From: RGIG8775 sp045128735
Lineage (GTDB): Bacteria > Bacillota > Clostridia > Oscillospirales > CAG-272
Assembly (NCBI GenBank): GCA_045128735.1
Contig: JBGVRT010000007.1
Coordinates: 31,691-95,690 of the forward strand
Length of the DNA stretch: 64,000 nt
Direction: 5' to 3'
The translations under genes were made by a program, and so were the position numbers. Of the stretch, positions 32,218-40,400 are shown piece by piece (positions within the stretch are counted from its first letter, which is position 1; every line of letters starts with the position of its first letter). The notes beneath the pieces were generated by a model that was not told where the DNA came from, did no database searches, and saw nothing but the letters and a program-made list of their open reading frames with translations.

Positions 32218-33609
32218 TTATATAAGCTCAAAGCCGTGTATTGACGTTGAATTTACGCCATTGTATGTAAAGAACAGGGAGTGGACTCCCGCGGGGATTT
32301 TGATTTGTGCCGAGACTGTCTCCCAAACATTTGCCCTTCTTGTGGGGATTTTTGCGAGAATTTCACCGTTAAGTGCTGTTCTTACTTCGAACTCACCTAT
32401 TCCGTAGCCTCTGATCCAAAGCTTTATTTCCTTTGTTGTACCGTCAAAATCAAAGTTTTTGAATCCTACCGTACAGCCGTTTGTTATGTCAGCAACGTGA
32501 CCAAGAATTTCGTCGCCGTCCTTGCCGTCTTGCGTAATTTTGGGGAATGAATTTTGATTGTAATTTGCCGAGAAAACGTAGCAAGCAATGTGTGCAGGGT
32601 AGAAACCCTTACCTTCAAGAGGACCGCCGTTAAGCCCGCATGAGGATATTTCAGCCTGTGTAAAGCTTCCGTCGGGATTCATAGTTATTTTTTCGGCGCA
32701 TCCCTGACGGCTGTATGATGTTTTGTTTGTCTGTCTGTGATAGAAAATGTAATATTCACCGTTTATAAGTTCAACGCTTCCGTGATTGTTTCCGCTGTGT
32801 CTCATCTTAACGTCGGCGGGTTTATATGTATCAATGTTGAAGTCGGCGTTGCTTATGAGAATACCACCGTACTTAAAGCCCTCAGTTGGAGAATCACTTG
32901 TTGCGTAACAAAGCTCGTGGCAAACGTCGGATGAATATATAAAGTAATACTTTCCGTTAAATTTTCTTATTGAGGACGCCTCAAAAAATTCGTGGCTTTT
33001 GTATTCTTCAAGGCTAAGCTCATTGCCATTATATGAAACAGATGGAACGATAAGCTTCGGTTTTTCGATAATGGTAATCATATCCTTGTCAAGTGTGGTA
33101 GCAATTGCACCCGGTCCTCTGTGACGGCCGAATCCCGTGTAAAGATAGGTCTTGTCGCCCTCGGTCATAACTCCGGGGTCAAATTGAGGATAATCACCTG
33201 CGCATCTGCCGTAAGGAGTTCCGTCCGGATGGTGAACGTATCCGTAGAATTTGTATTTGCCTGCAGGGCTGTCGCATACTGCAACCGAAACAATGTCCTC
33301 CATGTCAAGCACGTAATATAGATAGTACCTGCCATCGGGACCTTGAGTTACGTCGGGAGCATACATATTCATTCTGCCGTCTTTGTTTAGCGGGTCAGAT
33401 GTTTTGGGATAGATAACTCCTTCATAGCGCCAATCGGTAAGGTCATCGACAGGGGCAGAATAGCATATGTAGTCTCCAATACAGAACGCCCAACCGTTGA
33501 AGATATCGTGTGAACCGTAAACATAAACACGGTCGCCGAAAACGTGGGGCTCTCCGTCGGGAACGTACTCCCACGAAGGCATATAGGGATTAAAAATTTG
33601 TTTTTTCAT
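32218..33609 (-). CDS. Family 43 glycoside hydrolase with C-terminal carbohydrate-binding-like domain
   Basis: This 463-residue protein starts with the five-bladed GH43 propeller: DGEPHVFGDRVYVYGSHD (general base region), MYAPDVTQGPDGRYYLYY, then EASSIRKFNGKYYFIYSSD with the general acid Glu, and the late HRQTNKTSYSRQGCAEK. Residues about 345-463 form a CBM6-like beta-sandwich (HVADITNGCTVGFKNFDFDG, IPAGVHSLFFTYNG). GH43 enzymes act on arabinan, xylan or galactan side chains. No signal peptide is seen, so imported oligosaccharides are the likely substrate. AAAGGAG precedes the ATG. It is the first gene of a two-gene operon with a sugar isomerase. Confidence 0.9.
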   Translation of the reverse strand: MKKQIFNPYMPSWEYVPDGEPHVFGDRVYVYGSHDIFNGWAFCIGDYICYSAPVDDLTDWRYEGVIYPKTSDPLNKDGRMNMYAPDVTQGPDGRYYLYYVLDMEDIVSVAVCDSPAGKYKFYGYVHHPDGTPYGRCAGDYPQFDPGVMTEGDKTYLYTGFGRHRGPGAIATTLDKDMITIIEKPKLIVPSVSYNGNELSLEEYKSHEFFEASSIRKFNGKYYFIYSSDVCHELCYATSDSPTEGFKYGGILISNADFNIDTYKPADVKMRHSGNNHGSVELINGEYYIFYHRQTNKTSYSRQGCAEKITMNPDGSFTQAEISSCGLNGGPLEGKGFYPAHIACYVFSANYNQNSFPKITQDGKDGDEILGHVADITNGCTVGFKNFDFDGTTKEIKLWIRGYGIGEFEVRTALNGEILAKIPTRRANVWETVSAQIKIPAGVHSLFFTYNGVNSTSIHGFELI

Positions 33610-33638
33610 TTTCCTACTCCTTTGCTTTTCATATCTTC

Positions 33639-33667
33639 ATTCTACTATAAGGTGAGTGGAAAGTCAA
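33639..33667 (-). promoter_or_regulatory. Promoter of the GH43-isomerase operon
   Basis: On the minus strand TTGACT (33667-33662) and TAGAAT (33644-33639) are separated by 17 bases, about 30 bases before the GH43 start codon at 33609. Confidence 0.75.
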
Positions 33668-33714
33668 TATAATTCTCTGAAATTATGCATAAAATTTTAA
33701 GGCTTTAATAACCA

Positions 33715-33743
33715 AAAAGGCAGGCTTTATAAGCCTGCCTTTT
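33715..33743. terminator. Hairpin next to the IS left end, possible bidirectional terminator
   Basis: AAAAGGCAGGCTT (33715-33727) and AAGCCTGCCTTTT (33731-33743) form a perfect stem around TAT. It lies between the GH43 promoter and the IS element, so no host gene reads into it from the left. It may be the terminator of a host gene that ended here before the IS arrived, or a part shielding the IS. Confidence 0.6.
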
Positions 33744-33760
33744 CGGTTGTATAACGAAAA

Positions 33761-33779
33761 CCACGCGATAGTCGCGTGG
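33761..33779 (+). repeat. Left-end hairpin of the IS200 element
   Basis: An 8-bp perfect stem, CCACGCGA with TCGCGTGG around TAG. In IS200/IS605 elements such subterminal hairpins are recognised by TnpA as single-stranded DNA. Confidence 0.8.
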
Positions 33780-33799
33780 TTCAATAGAGGTTAACCGAT

Positions 33800-33828
33800 G
33801 AGACAAAATCCTCCAAATATGATATAAT
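33800..33828 (+). promoter_or_regulatory. Internal promoter of the IS200 transposase
   Basis: GAGACA (33800-33805) and TATAAT (33823-33828) are 17 bases apart with extended TGATATAAT. The spacer is almost exactly the upstream arm of the repeat that can cover the transposase ribosome site, so transcripts starting here (about 33835) lack that arm. Confidence 0.55.
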
Positions 33829-33874
33829 TAGTTCGACCTGCCAGTCAAAACTAAAAAACATATTTGGAGGATTT
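33806..33874 (+). promoter_or_regulatory. Long inverted repeat that can sequester the tnpA ribosome site
   Basis: AAATCCTCCAAATATG (33806-33821) and CATATTTGGAGGATTT (33859-33874) are perfect 16-base arms. The downstream arm includes GGAGG (33866-33870), 8 bases before the tnpA ATG. Read-through mRNA would fold and block translation. Comparable protection from outside transcription is known for IS200 of Salmonella and for IS10. Confidence 0.75.
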
Positions 33875-33878
33875 ATCT

Positions 33879-34349
33879 ATGAAGAATGTACCCATAGACA
33901 ATAATAGTATAGCACATACAAGCTGGAATTGCAAGTACCATATTGTATTTGCGCCAAAATATAGGCGAAAAGTATTTTTCGCCGAAAAGCGATTAGAGAT
34001 ACGAGAAATACTCCGCCAACTCTGCCAATGGAAAGGAGTAGAAATAATTGAAGGAGAGGTGTGCCCAGACCACATACATATGCTGGTCAGTATCCCGCCC
34101 AAAATGAGCGTTTCGGGGTTCATGGGATACCTCAAAGGAAAAAGTGCATTGCAGATATTCCAGAAATATGGAAATATGAAGTTCGCATACCGAAACCGCG
34201 AATTTTGGTGTAAGGGATATTACGTTGATACCGTGGGGAAGAACACAAAGGCAATAAAGCAGTATATTGCAGATCAATTGAAAAGGGATCAAGAAAGCGA
34301 CCAGTTAGCGATGTTCGACCCACGGGACCCATTTATGGGTAGTAAGTAA
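33879..34349 (+). CDS. tnpA: IS200-type HUH (Y1) transposase TnpA
   Basis: This 156-residue protein is a REP/IS200-type Y1 transposase. It contains the HUH metal motif CPDHIHMLVS (H65 and H67) and the late helix AIKQYIADQ with the catalytic Tyr129 and Gln133. The approach segment WNCKYHIVFAPKYRRKVFF is characteristic. It cuts and rejoins single-stranded DNA at the element's hairpin ends. Length and motifs are intact, so it is probably functional. ATG 33879 is chosen from the GGAGG 8 bases upstream; a longer frame from 33864 would run through the ribosome site. Confidence 0.93.
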   Translation: MKNVPIDNNSIAHTSWNCKYHIVFAPKYRRKVFFAEKRLEIREILRQLCQWKGVEIIEGEVCPDHIHMLVSIPPKMSVSGFMGYLKGKSALQIFQKYGNMKFAYRNREFWCKGYYVDTVGKNTKAIKQYIADQLKRDQESDQLAMFDPRDPFMGSK

Positions 34350-34379
34350 TAATTGCATGGCTGGCAGGCCAATCTAAAG

Positions 34380-34393
34380 CGCACTTGTGCGCC
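34380..34393 (+). repeat. Small hairpin inside the IS200 right end
   Basis: GCGCAC and GTGCGC flank TT. Just upstream (about 34362-34370) CTGGCAGG is the complement of CCTGCCAG at the left end (about 33837-33844), so left and right ends share inverted segments besides the end hairpins. Confidence 0.5.
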
Positions 34394-34429
34394 GCCAGTA
34401 TTATTAGGGCTATGCCCGAAAATGAAATA

Positions 34430-34448
34430 CCACCCGCTACGCGGGTGG
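34430..34448 (+). repeat. Right-end hairpin of the IS200 element
   Basis: CCACCCGC (34430-34437) and GCGGGTGG (34441-34448) form a perfect 8-bp stem around TAC. Its loop and first bases match the style of the left-end hairpin. Confidence 0.8.
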
Positions 34449-34457
34449 ATATTTATT

Positions 34458-34542
34458 TGGTGCGGGAGACGGGAATTGAACCCGTACGATTCTCACCACA
34501 CGCCCCTCAAACGTGCGCGTCTGCCAGTTCCGCCACTCCCGC
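34458..34542 (-). tRNA. tRNA-Leu (anticodon GAG)
   Basis: The minus strand folds as a class II tRNA. Acceptor GCGGGAG pairs with CTCCCGC, the D stem is GCG/CGC, and the anticodon stem is CACGT/GCGTG with loop TTGAGGG, giving anticodon GAG (reads CUC and CUU). A long variable arm follows, then a T arm with GGTTCAATTCC, and an encoded CCA (TGG at 34458-34460 on the plus strand). The variable arm and anticodon support Leu. The promoter is at 34555-34582. Confidence 0.95.
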
Positions 34543-34554
34543 GAGAACATTTCT

Positions 34555-34582
34555 ATTATACCACTTTTTTATCTTTTGTCAA
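34555..34582 (-). promoter_or_regulatory. Promoter of tRNA-Leu
   Basis: On the minus strand TTGACA (34582-34577) and TATAAT (34560-34555) are 16 bases apart and end 12 bases before the mature tRNA 5' end. Confidence 0.8.
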
Positions 34583-34632
34583 TACCTTTTTGAAAAAAAG
34601 TGTAAAAAAATAGCTAAGTTTTTAATTACATA

Positions 34633-34660
34633 TTGAAATTCCGTAAAAAAGTGATATAAT
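34633..34660 (+). promoter_or_regulatory. Promoter of the EetA-EetB-ApbE-whiA-dnaE operon
   Basis: TTGAAA (34633-34638) and TATAAT (34655-34660) are 16 bases apart with extended TGATATAAT, 35 bases before ATG 34696. Confidence 0.75.
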
Positions 34661-34695
34661 TATAGTAGATTATTGTGTTCGGAGAGAAAAAGGCT

Positions 34696-35064
34696 ATGAA
34701 AACGAGAATTTGCATAAATGATTTTATAGCGGTTGCGGCAGTGTTACTTGTCGCTCTTGCACTTTTTCTCGCACCTTTGTCGGCGAGTAATTCCGCAAAA
34801 TATGTTAAGATAATTGCAGACGGTGAAGAACAGCTTGTTTCGGTTTATGAGGATAAAGAATACGTCATAAATTCAAACGGCCATTCCCTCACAGTTAGAG
34901 TTGAAAACGGAGAGGCTTCGATATTGCATTCCACTTGTCCCGACAAGGTTTGCGTAAATAGCGGGAAGATAAATCGCGGAGGCGAGGTCGTTGTTTGCGC
35001 TCCTGCGCTTGTCAGCATTGAAATAGTTGGAGAAACGGAGGAGTTTGATTATGCGGTTGGCTGA
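34696..35064 (+). CDS. NusG domain II-like membrane-anchored protein (EetA-like)
   Basis: This 122-residue protein has one N-terminal membrane helix (residues 10-30) and an exported beta domain of NusG domain II type. The typical motif is ILHSTCPDKVCVNSGKI with two cysteines, near residues 78-94. This architecture is annotated beside Gx transporter and ApbE genes, and I recall the pair as EetA/EetB of flavin-based extracellular electron transfer loci in Listeria and lactobacilli. Function is unknown; a role near flavin or quinone export is inferred. ATG 34696 is taken over GTG 34675 because GGAGAG sits 10 bases before it. Its stop overlaps the next start. Confidence 0.75.
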   Translation: MKTRICINDFIAVAAVLLVALALFLAPLSASNSAKYVKIIADGEEQLVSVYEDKEYVINSNGHSLTVRVENGEASILHSTCPDKVCVNSGKINRGGEVVVCAPALVSIEIVGETEEFDYAVG

Positions 35065-35578
35065 AAAAAGCACTCGTAGACTGACTCTTGATGCACTCTT
35101 TCTTGCAATTGCCCTTATTTTTTCCTACATTGAGTCGATCTTTCCGCTAACGGCGTTTATTCCGTTGCCTGCTTTTAAGCTTGGTCTTGCCAATGTGGTG
35201 ATTATGCTTGCCGTGTGGTGTGTGTCTGTTGGAGACGCAGCGCTTATATCGCTTGTCAGAGTAGTTGTAATGGGTTTGCTTTTTGGAAATCCCGTAAGTA
35301 TTTGGTTTTCTATGGGCGGCGCAGCATTTTCGATGTTGACTCTGTTCGTTTTGAATAAATTGTCAAGTGAAAGGTTCAGCTTTGTCGGAATATCTGTGCT
35401 GTCTGCGGCGGCACACAACCTCGGGCAGGTAGTTGCGGCAAGCTTCTTATTCGGATTGAAAATAGTGTTTGCCTACTTACCTTTATTGCTTGTCGTTTCA
35501 ACCTTGTTCGGCGGAATATGCGGTGCGGTAGTAAATACGGTTTATTCTAAAATTAAAAAAATTACGGTGAATAAATGA
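35051..35578 (+). CDS. Gx transporter family membrane protein (EetB-like; heptaprenyl diphosphate synthase component I-like)
   Basis: This 175-residue protein has about five membrane helices with the pattern LDALFLAIALIFSYIESIFPL, then PLPAFKLGLANVVIMLAVWC, similar to ECF S-components and the Gx transporter family. Databases often name it heptaprenyl diphosphate synthase component I from an old association. ATG 35051 overlaps the EetA-like gene by 14 bases behind GGAGGAG, and its stop overlaps the ApbE start (AAATGAA). The pairing with the NusG II protein and ApbE is conserved in flavin-transfer loci. Transport of a flavin or isoprenoid-linked substrate is an inference. Confidence 0.78.
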   Translation: MRLAEKSTRRLTLDALFLAIALIFSYIESIFPLTAFIPLPAFKLGLANVVIMLAVWCVSVGDAALISLVRVVVMGLLFGNPVSIWFSMGGAAFSMLTLFVLNKLSSERFSFVGISVLSAAAHNLGQVVAASFLFGLKIVFAYLPLLLVVSTLFGGICGAVVNTVYSKIKKITVNK

Positions 35579-36573
35579 AAAAAATTTTGTTGGTTTTTCT
35601 TGCCGCTTTGTTGCTAACCTCGTGCGCGCAGAAAAACGGGTATGAAAAGCACAGCTTTTTCTCGATGGACACCTTTGCGGAGGTGCGTAGTTATTCAAAG
35701 GTCGATGACACTATAGCCACCCTCAAATCGGCACAGCGTGTCTCGGACAGTATAGAAGGCTCTGTGTCAAAAACACTTGAAGCGAGCTTTACGCATATAT
35801 TAAATACTGTTTCTGATGGAAATATTCAGACTGACGAGTGGTTTACGGAGCTTCTTGATATGTCCGTAAAGCTTTCCGAGATTACAGACGGATATTTTAA
35901 TCCGTTGAGCGGCGGTTTGGTTGAGCTGTGGGAAAACTGCGAAAGAGATCAAAGAATTCCTGTACAAGACGAGCTTACAGAACGGATTGTAAATATTGAA
36001 AACACGCAAATACAGATAGGCGGGCAGTTTTCTATAACAAAAAAAGGCGACGCCAAGCTTGATTTTGGGGCTGTCGGAAAAGGGTACGCTGCTGATAAAA
36101 TGGTAGACGAGCTGAAGAATAACGGAGTTGACGTAGGCATGGTAACGTTTGTCAGCACTGTTTCGGTTTTCGGTGAACGCGATTTCAAAATTGCTATCAG
36201 AACTCCCGACACAAGCGGTGAGACGGCAGGTTATATAACTATGCGTAACCAGGCTCTTTCGGTTTCGGGCGATTACGAGAGGTTTTATACAATCAATGGC
36301 AAGAATTATACCCACATTATCGACCCACACAGCGGACTACCGGTATCAAACGGTATTCACAGCGTTGTGGTCGTGTGTGAAAGTGCAGCGGTTGCCGACG
36401 CTCTTTCAACCGCAATTTTTGCTATGGGAATAGAAAAGTCAACGGAACTTTACTCTTCGGGAAAGGTTGAATTCGAGGCGCTTATTATTACAGATGAGCA
36501 TATTATTGTCACGCCCCGAATGGCAGAAAAGTTTGAGCTTGTAAGCGACAGATATAAGCTCGCGGAAAATTAA
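35575..36573 (+). CDS. apbE: FAD:protein FMN transferase, lipoprotein
   Basis: This 332-residue ApbE protein attaches FMN to Thr or Ser of exported flavoproteins, using FAD. A lipoprotein signal MKKILLVFLAALLLTSC (Cys17) places it on the outer face of the membrane. Typical motifs follow: FFSMDTFAEVRSY, TDGYFNPLSGGLVELW, KLDFGAVGKGYAADKMV, and HIIDPHSGLPVSNGIHSVVVV with the metal-binding Asp and Ser/Thr. No target flavoprotein (PplA, RnfG/D, NqrC-like) is in the window. It is translationally coupled to the EetB-like gene and followed by whiA after 10 bases. Confidence 0.93.
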   Translation: MKKILLVFLAALLLTSCAQKNGYEKHSFFSMDTFAEVRSYSKVDDTIATLKSAQRVSDSIEGSVSKTLEASFTHILNTVSDGNIQTDEWFTELLDMSVKLSEITDGYFNPLSGGLVELWENCERDQRIPVQDELTERIVNIENTQIQIGGQFSITKKGDAKLDFGAVGKGYAADKMVDELKNNGVDVGMVTFVSTVSVFGERDFKIAIRTPDTSGETAGYITMRNQALSVSGDYERFYTINGKNYTHIIDPHSGLPVSNGIHSVVVVCESAAVADALSTAIFAMGIEKSTELYSSGKVEFEALIITDEHIIVTPRMAEKFELVSDRYKLAEN

Positions 36574-36583
36574 GGAGGCGAAT

Positions 36584-37471
36584 ATGTCTTTTTCAAGCGA
36601 TTCAAAGCGTGACCTTGCGCTTCAGCCTATACGGTCAAAATGTTGCTGTCGCGCTATGCTTTCTGGGCTGCTAATAGCGGCAAAGCTTAACGAAAATATG
36701 GTTTCTGTTGCGTTTGAAGCAGAGGAAATTGCTGTTCTTATGGCGACCCTTGTGCACGATCTTTTTTCGAAAGAATGCGAAATAGTCAGAAAAGTAATGT
36801 ACGGGCGCGAAAAGTTTATTGTTAGTTTTGATTCTAAGCCGCTCAGAAATCTCGTAAAGGATTACGACAAAAAAGAGGAATCTATCTCGTCTCTTGTTCA
36901 GTTCAAGTGTGCTCAGTGCCGTGCAAGTTTTATGAAAGGGGGTTTTCTTGCTGTAGGAACTGTTAACGATCCCTTTAAGTCGCTTCACGCCGAGTTCTTG
37001 TTTTATGATGAGGAGAGAGCTGAAAAGCTTGATGCGTTTCTTGCGGAATTCGGTGTTCCTGCAAGAAAGGTAATCAGGGGGAATAAAATAGGCTTGTATT
37101 ATAAAAAAGGCGACGATATTGAAGACCTGTTTGGAAGAATAGGGGTCAACAATATTGTGTTTATGGTTGCCGATTCCAAAATACAAAGCGAGATACGTGG
37201 CAATGAGAACAGGGCCACAAACTGTGTTGCGACCAATATATCGCGCTCGGTAAACGCTACGGGAAAACAGATTGCCGCGATACTTAAACTCAAGGAGCAT
37301 GGGAAATTTGAATATCTTAGTGATGACTTGAAAATAACAGCGGAGCTCAGACTTGCCAATGACGATATTTCGCTTTCGGAGCTTGCGGAGATGCATGTTC
37401 CGCCTATATCAAAATCGGGCTTAAACCATAGACTTTCAAAGCTTATTGAGGAAGCAGAAAAGTTAAAATAG
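36584..37471 (+). CDS. whiA: Sporulation/cell-division regulator WhiA
   Basis: This 295-residue protein combines a degenerate LAGLIDADG-type N-domain (CCCRAMLSGLLIAA, AFMKGGFLAVGTVNDPFKSLHAEF-like spacing) with a C-terminal helix-turn-helix (AELRLANDDISLSELAEMHV then ISKSGLNHRLSKL). WhiA binds DNA and influences chromosome segregation and division in Firmicutes and sporulation in actinobacteria. In most Firmicutes whiA follows rapZ and yvcK; here these are absent and it lies between apbE and dnaE. AAGGAGG precedes the ATG. Confidence 0.92.
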   Translation: MSFSSDSKRDLALQPIRSKCCCRAMLSGLLIAAKLNENMVSVAFEAEEIAVLMATLVHDLFSKECEIVRKVMYGREKFIVSFDSKPLRNLVKDYDKKEESISSLVQFKCAQCRASFMKGGFLAVGTVNDPFKSLHAEFLFYDEERAEKLDAFLAEFGVPARKVIRGNKIGLYYKKGDDIEDLFGRIGVNNIVFMVADSKIQSEIRGNENRATNCVATNISRSVNATGKQIAAILKLKEHGKFEYLSDDLKITAELRLANDDISLSELAEMHVPPISKSGLNHRLSKLIEEAEKLK

Positions 37472-37484
37472 AGAGGAAAAACAT

Positions 37485-40400
37485 ATGTCGGACTTTGTAC
37501 ATCTTCATTTGCACAGTGAATATAGCCTGCTTGACGGTGCTTGCCGAATTTCGGAAATACCGAAAAGAGCGGCTGAGTGCGGACATAAAGCGGTTGCGAT
37601 AACCGACCACGGCGCTATGTACGGCTCGGTTGCGTTTTACCGCGTGTGCCGTGAAAACGGTATAAAGCCGATAATAGGATGCGAGGTGTACGTAGCGCGC
37701 AAATCGCGTCTTGGGAAAAATGCGGATGCGGAAAATCCATCCGATCATCTTGTTCTTCTTTGTAAAAACGAAATAGGCTATAAAAACCTTATAGCTATGG
37801 TTTCAAGAGGCTTTACCGAAGGTTTTTATTCTAAACCGCGAGTTGACAGAGATTTGCTCTCCAAGCATTCAGAGGGACTTGTGGCACTTTCCGCATGCCT
37901 TGCCGGGGCAATACCGAGAATGCTTTTGGCGGGGGATTACGAAGGGGCTTGCGAATACGCCAGGGAAATGGCGTCTTATTTCGAGAAAGACAGCTTTTAT
38001 ATCGAGCTTCAAGACCACGGCATAGAAGAACAAAAACAGATTTTACCGTTGCTTGTAAAGCTTGCCGACGAATGCGGTTTGCCACTTGTAGCGACTAACG
38101 ACTGTCACTATCTCCGTAGGAAGGATGCACGTACTCAGGCGATTCTTATGTGCATACAGACCAACAACGTTATAACCAACGGTAGACCTATCGGATTCGA
38201 AACTGACGAGTTTTACTATAAAACAACCGATGAAATGCGCGCGCTTTTTGGAGCGTATGAGGGGGCTATTGAAAACACGGTCAAAATTGCCGATATGTGC
38301 AATTTTGATTTTGAGTTTGGTAAAACTCTGCTTCCGAAGTTTGAATGTCCCAACGAAAAATCGGCAGGCGAATATCTTTTCGAGCTTGCTCAAAGCGGCT
38401 TTGAAAAACGCGTAAGCGACGGAAAAATTGTTTTTGATTCACATACACGCGATGAGTATGAGGATAGAATTAAATACGAGCTTTCGGTAATTGATCAGAT
38501 GGGATATTCGGACTATTTTTTGATAGTCCAGGATTACGTAAATTACGCGCGCGCTAAGGACATACCCGTAGGTCCGGGGCGTGGCTCGGGGGCGGGAAGC
38601 TTGGTAGCATTTCTTATCGGAATTACCGATGTGGATTCGATCAAGTTTGATCTGCTTTTCGAGCGTTTCCTTAACCCCGAGCGTGTAAGCATGCCCGATA
38701 TAGATATTGACTTCTGCTACGCACGACGCGACGAAGTTATAAAGTACGTGGGCGAACACTACGGAAATGAGCGTGTTTCGCAGATTATTACTTTTGGTAC
38801 GCTTGCGGCTAAAGCGGCAATACGCGATGTGGGCAGAGCGCTTGGAATGTCGTATTCCGAGGTTGATGCAGTGGCGAAAATGATACCGAGGGAACTTGAT
38901 ATAACCATTGCAGATGCGCTGAAAAATCCCGAGTTCAGAGAGCTGTACGACTCAGACGACAATATTCACGAGCTTGTATATACAGCAATGGCTCTTGAGG
39001 GAATGCCAAGAAACGTATCGGTTCACGCCGCGGGAGTGGTGATAACCGATAGGGCGATAGCCGAGTACGTTCCGCTTGCCAAAAGCAATGACGTGGTGGT
39101 AACGCAGTATGATATGAACACCATTGCCGATTTGGGACTTCTTAAATTCGACTTTCTCTCTCTACGAAATCTTACTGTTATTAAGGACGCGGAAGATCAG
39201 GTAAGGGAAAGATATCCCGATTTCGATATTGAAAAAATTCCGCTTGATGACAAGCCTACCTTTGAAACAATAGCAAACGGCAATACGTCGGGCATATTCC
39301 AGCTTGAATCGGGTGGAATGAGACAGATGCTTATGGGGCTTCGCCCCGATTGCCTTGAGGATATTATTGCGGCAATATCGCTCTACCGCCCGGGACCAAT
39401 GGACTCGATTCCCAAGTATATTGAAAATAAAAACAACAGAGAAGCCATAAAATATGTAACTCCGCTGCTTGAACCTATACTTCGCCCGACTTACGGCTGT
39501 ATAGTTTATCAAGAGCAGGTAATGGAGATATTCAGAAGTGTTGCGGGCTACACATTCGGTCACGCGGATGTTGTGCGCCGCGCTATGGCAAAAAAGCACG
39601 CCGATGAGATAGAGGCAGAGCGAGAAGGCTTTGTGAAGGGCGCGGTAGAACGCGGAGTTGATGAAAGTGCGGCAATTGCTTTGTTTGAGGATATGGCTGA
39701 CTTTGCCAAGTACGCCTTCAACAAGAGTCACGCGGCGGCTTATTCCATCGTTTCGTACCGCATTGCGTATCTTAAGGTGCACTATCCGCGCGAATATATG
39801 GCGGCTTTGCTTACGTCTGTGCTTGGAAATATGGGCAAGGTGAGCGAATATATAGCCGAATGCGGCAAAATGGGAATAAAGGTTTTGCCCCCCGATATAA
39901 ATTGCAGTAACATTTATTTCCACGTGGACGGCAACAACATTCGCTTCGGGCTTCTTGCTTTGAAAAATATCGGAAAGCTTTTCGCAAGTCAGATTATAAA
40001 TGAGCGAAAGAACAGACGGTATACTTCGTTTGACGATTTTGTCAGCAGAATGTCGGGCAAGGACCTTAATAAGCGCCAGGTTGAAACGCTTATCAAGGCG
40101 GGCGCTTTCGACAGCCTCGGAGTTCCGCGCAAAGCGATAATGGCGGTTTATGAAAAAATAGTAGACGGCGTAAATCAGCAGGGCAGAAGCAATCTTGAAG
40201 GACAGCTTGATATGTTCTCAAGCGTTCCCGATGTTGATATTGCTCCAAAATACGAGTATCCCGATATGCCTGAATATTCTCCGAGGGAAATTCTCAACTT
40301 TGAAAAAGATGTTTCGGGTATGTATTTCTCGGGACATATTCTTGATGGGTATTCAAAGCATATGGCTGATATAGGAGGAACTGCAATTTCAAAGCTTTTG

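Larger units (their letters stand above)
33755..34455 (+). mobile_element. IS200-type insertion sequence (IS200/IS605 family, tnpA only)
   Basis: A single Y1 transposase gene lies between two imperfectly related end hairpins. The left hairpin is CCACGCGA (33761-33768) with TCGCGTGG (33772-33779); the right is CCACCCGC (34430-34437) with GCGGGTGG (34441-34448). There are no terminal inverted repeats of the DDE type and no tnpB, which fits the IS200 group. Exact cleavage sites cannot be fixed from one copy, so the limits are approximate. The right end is about 9 bases from the encoded CCA end of tRNA-Leu. Confidence 0.85.

Noticed and set aside
34353..34636. Two overlapping short frames across the IS right end and tRNA-Leu
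   Set aside because: They run through the IS end hairpin and the tRNA gene and encode nothing recognisable; a tnpB remnant was considered but no RuvC or zinc-finger motif is present.
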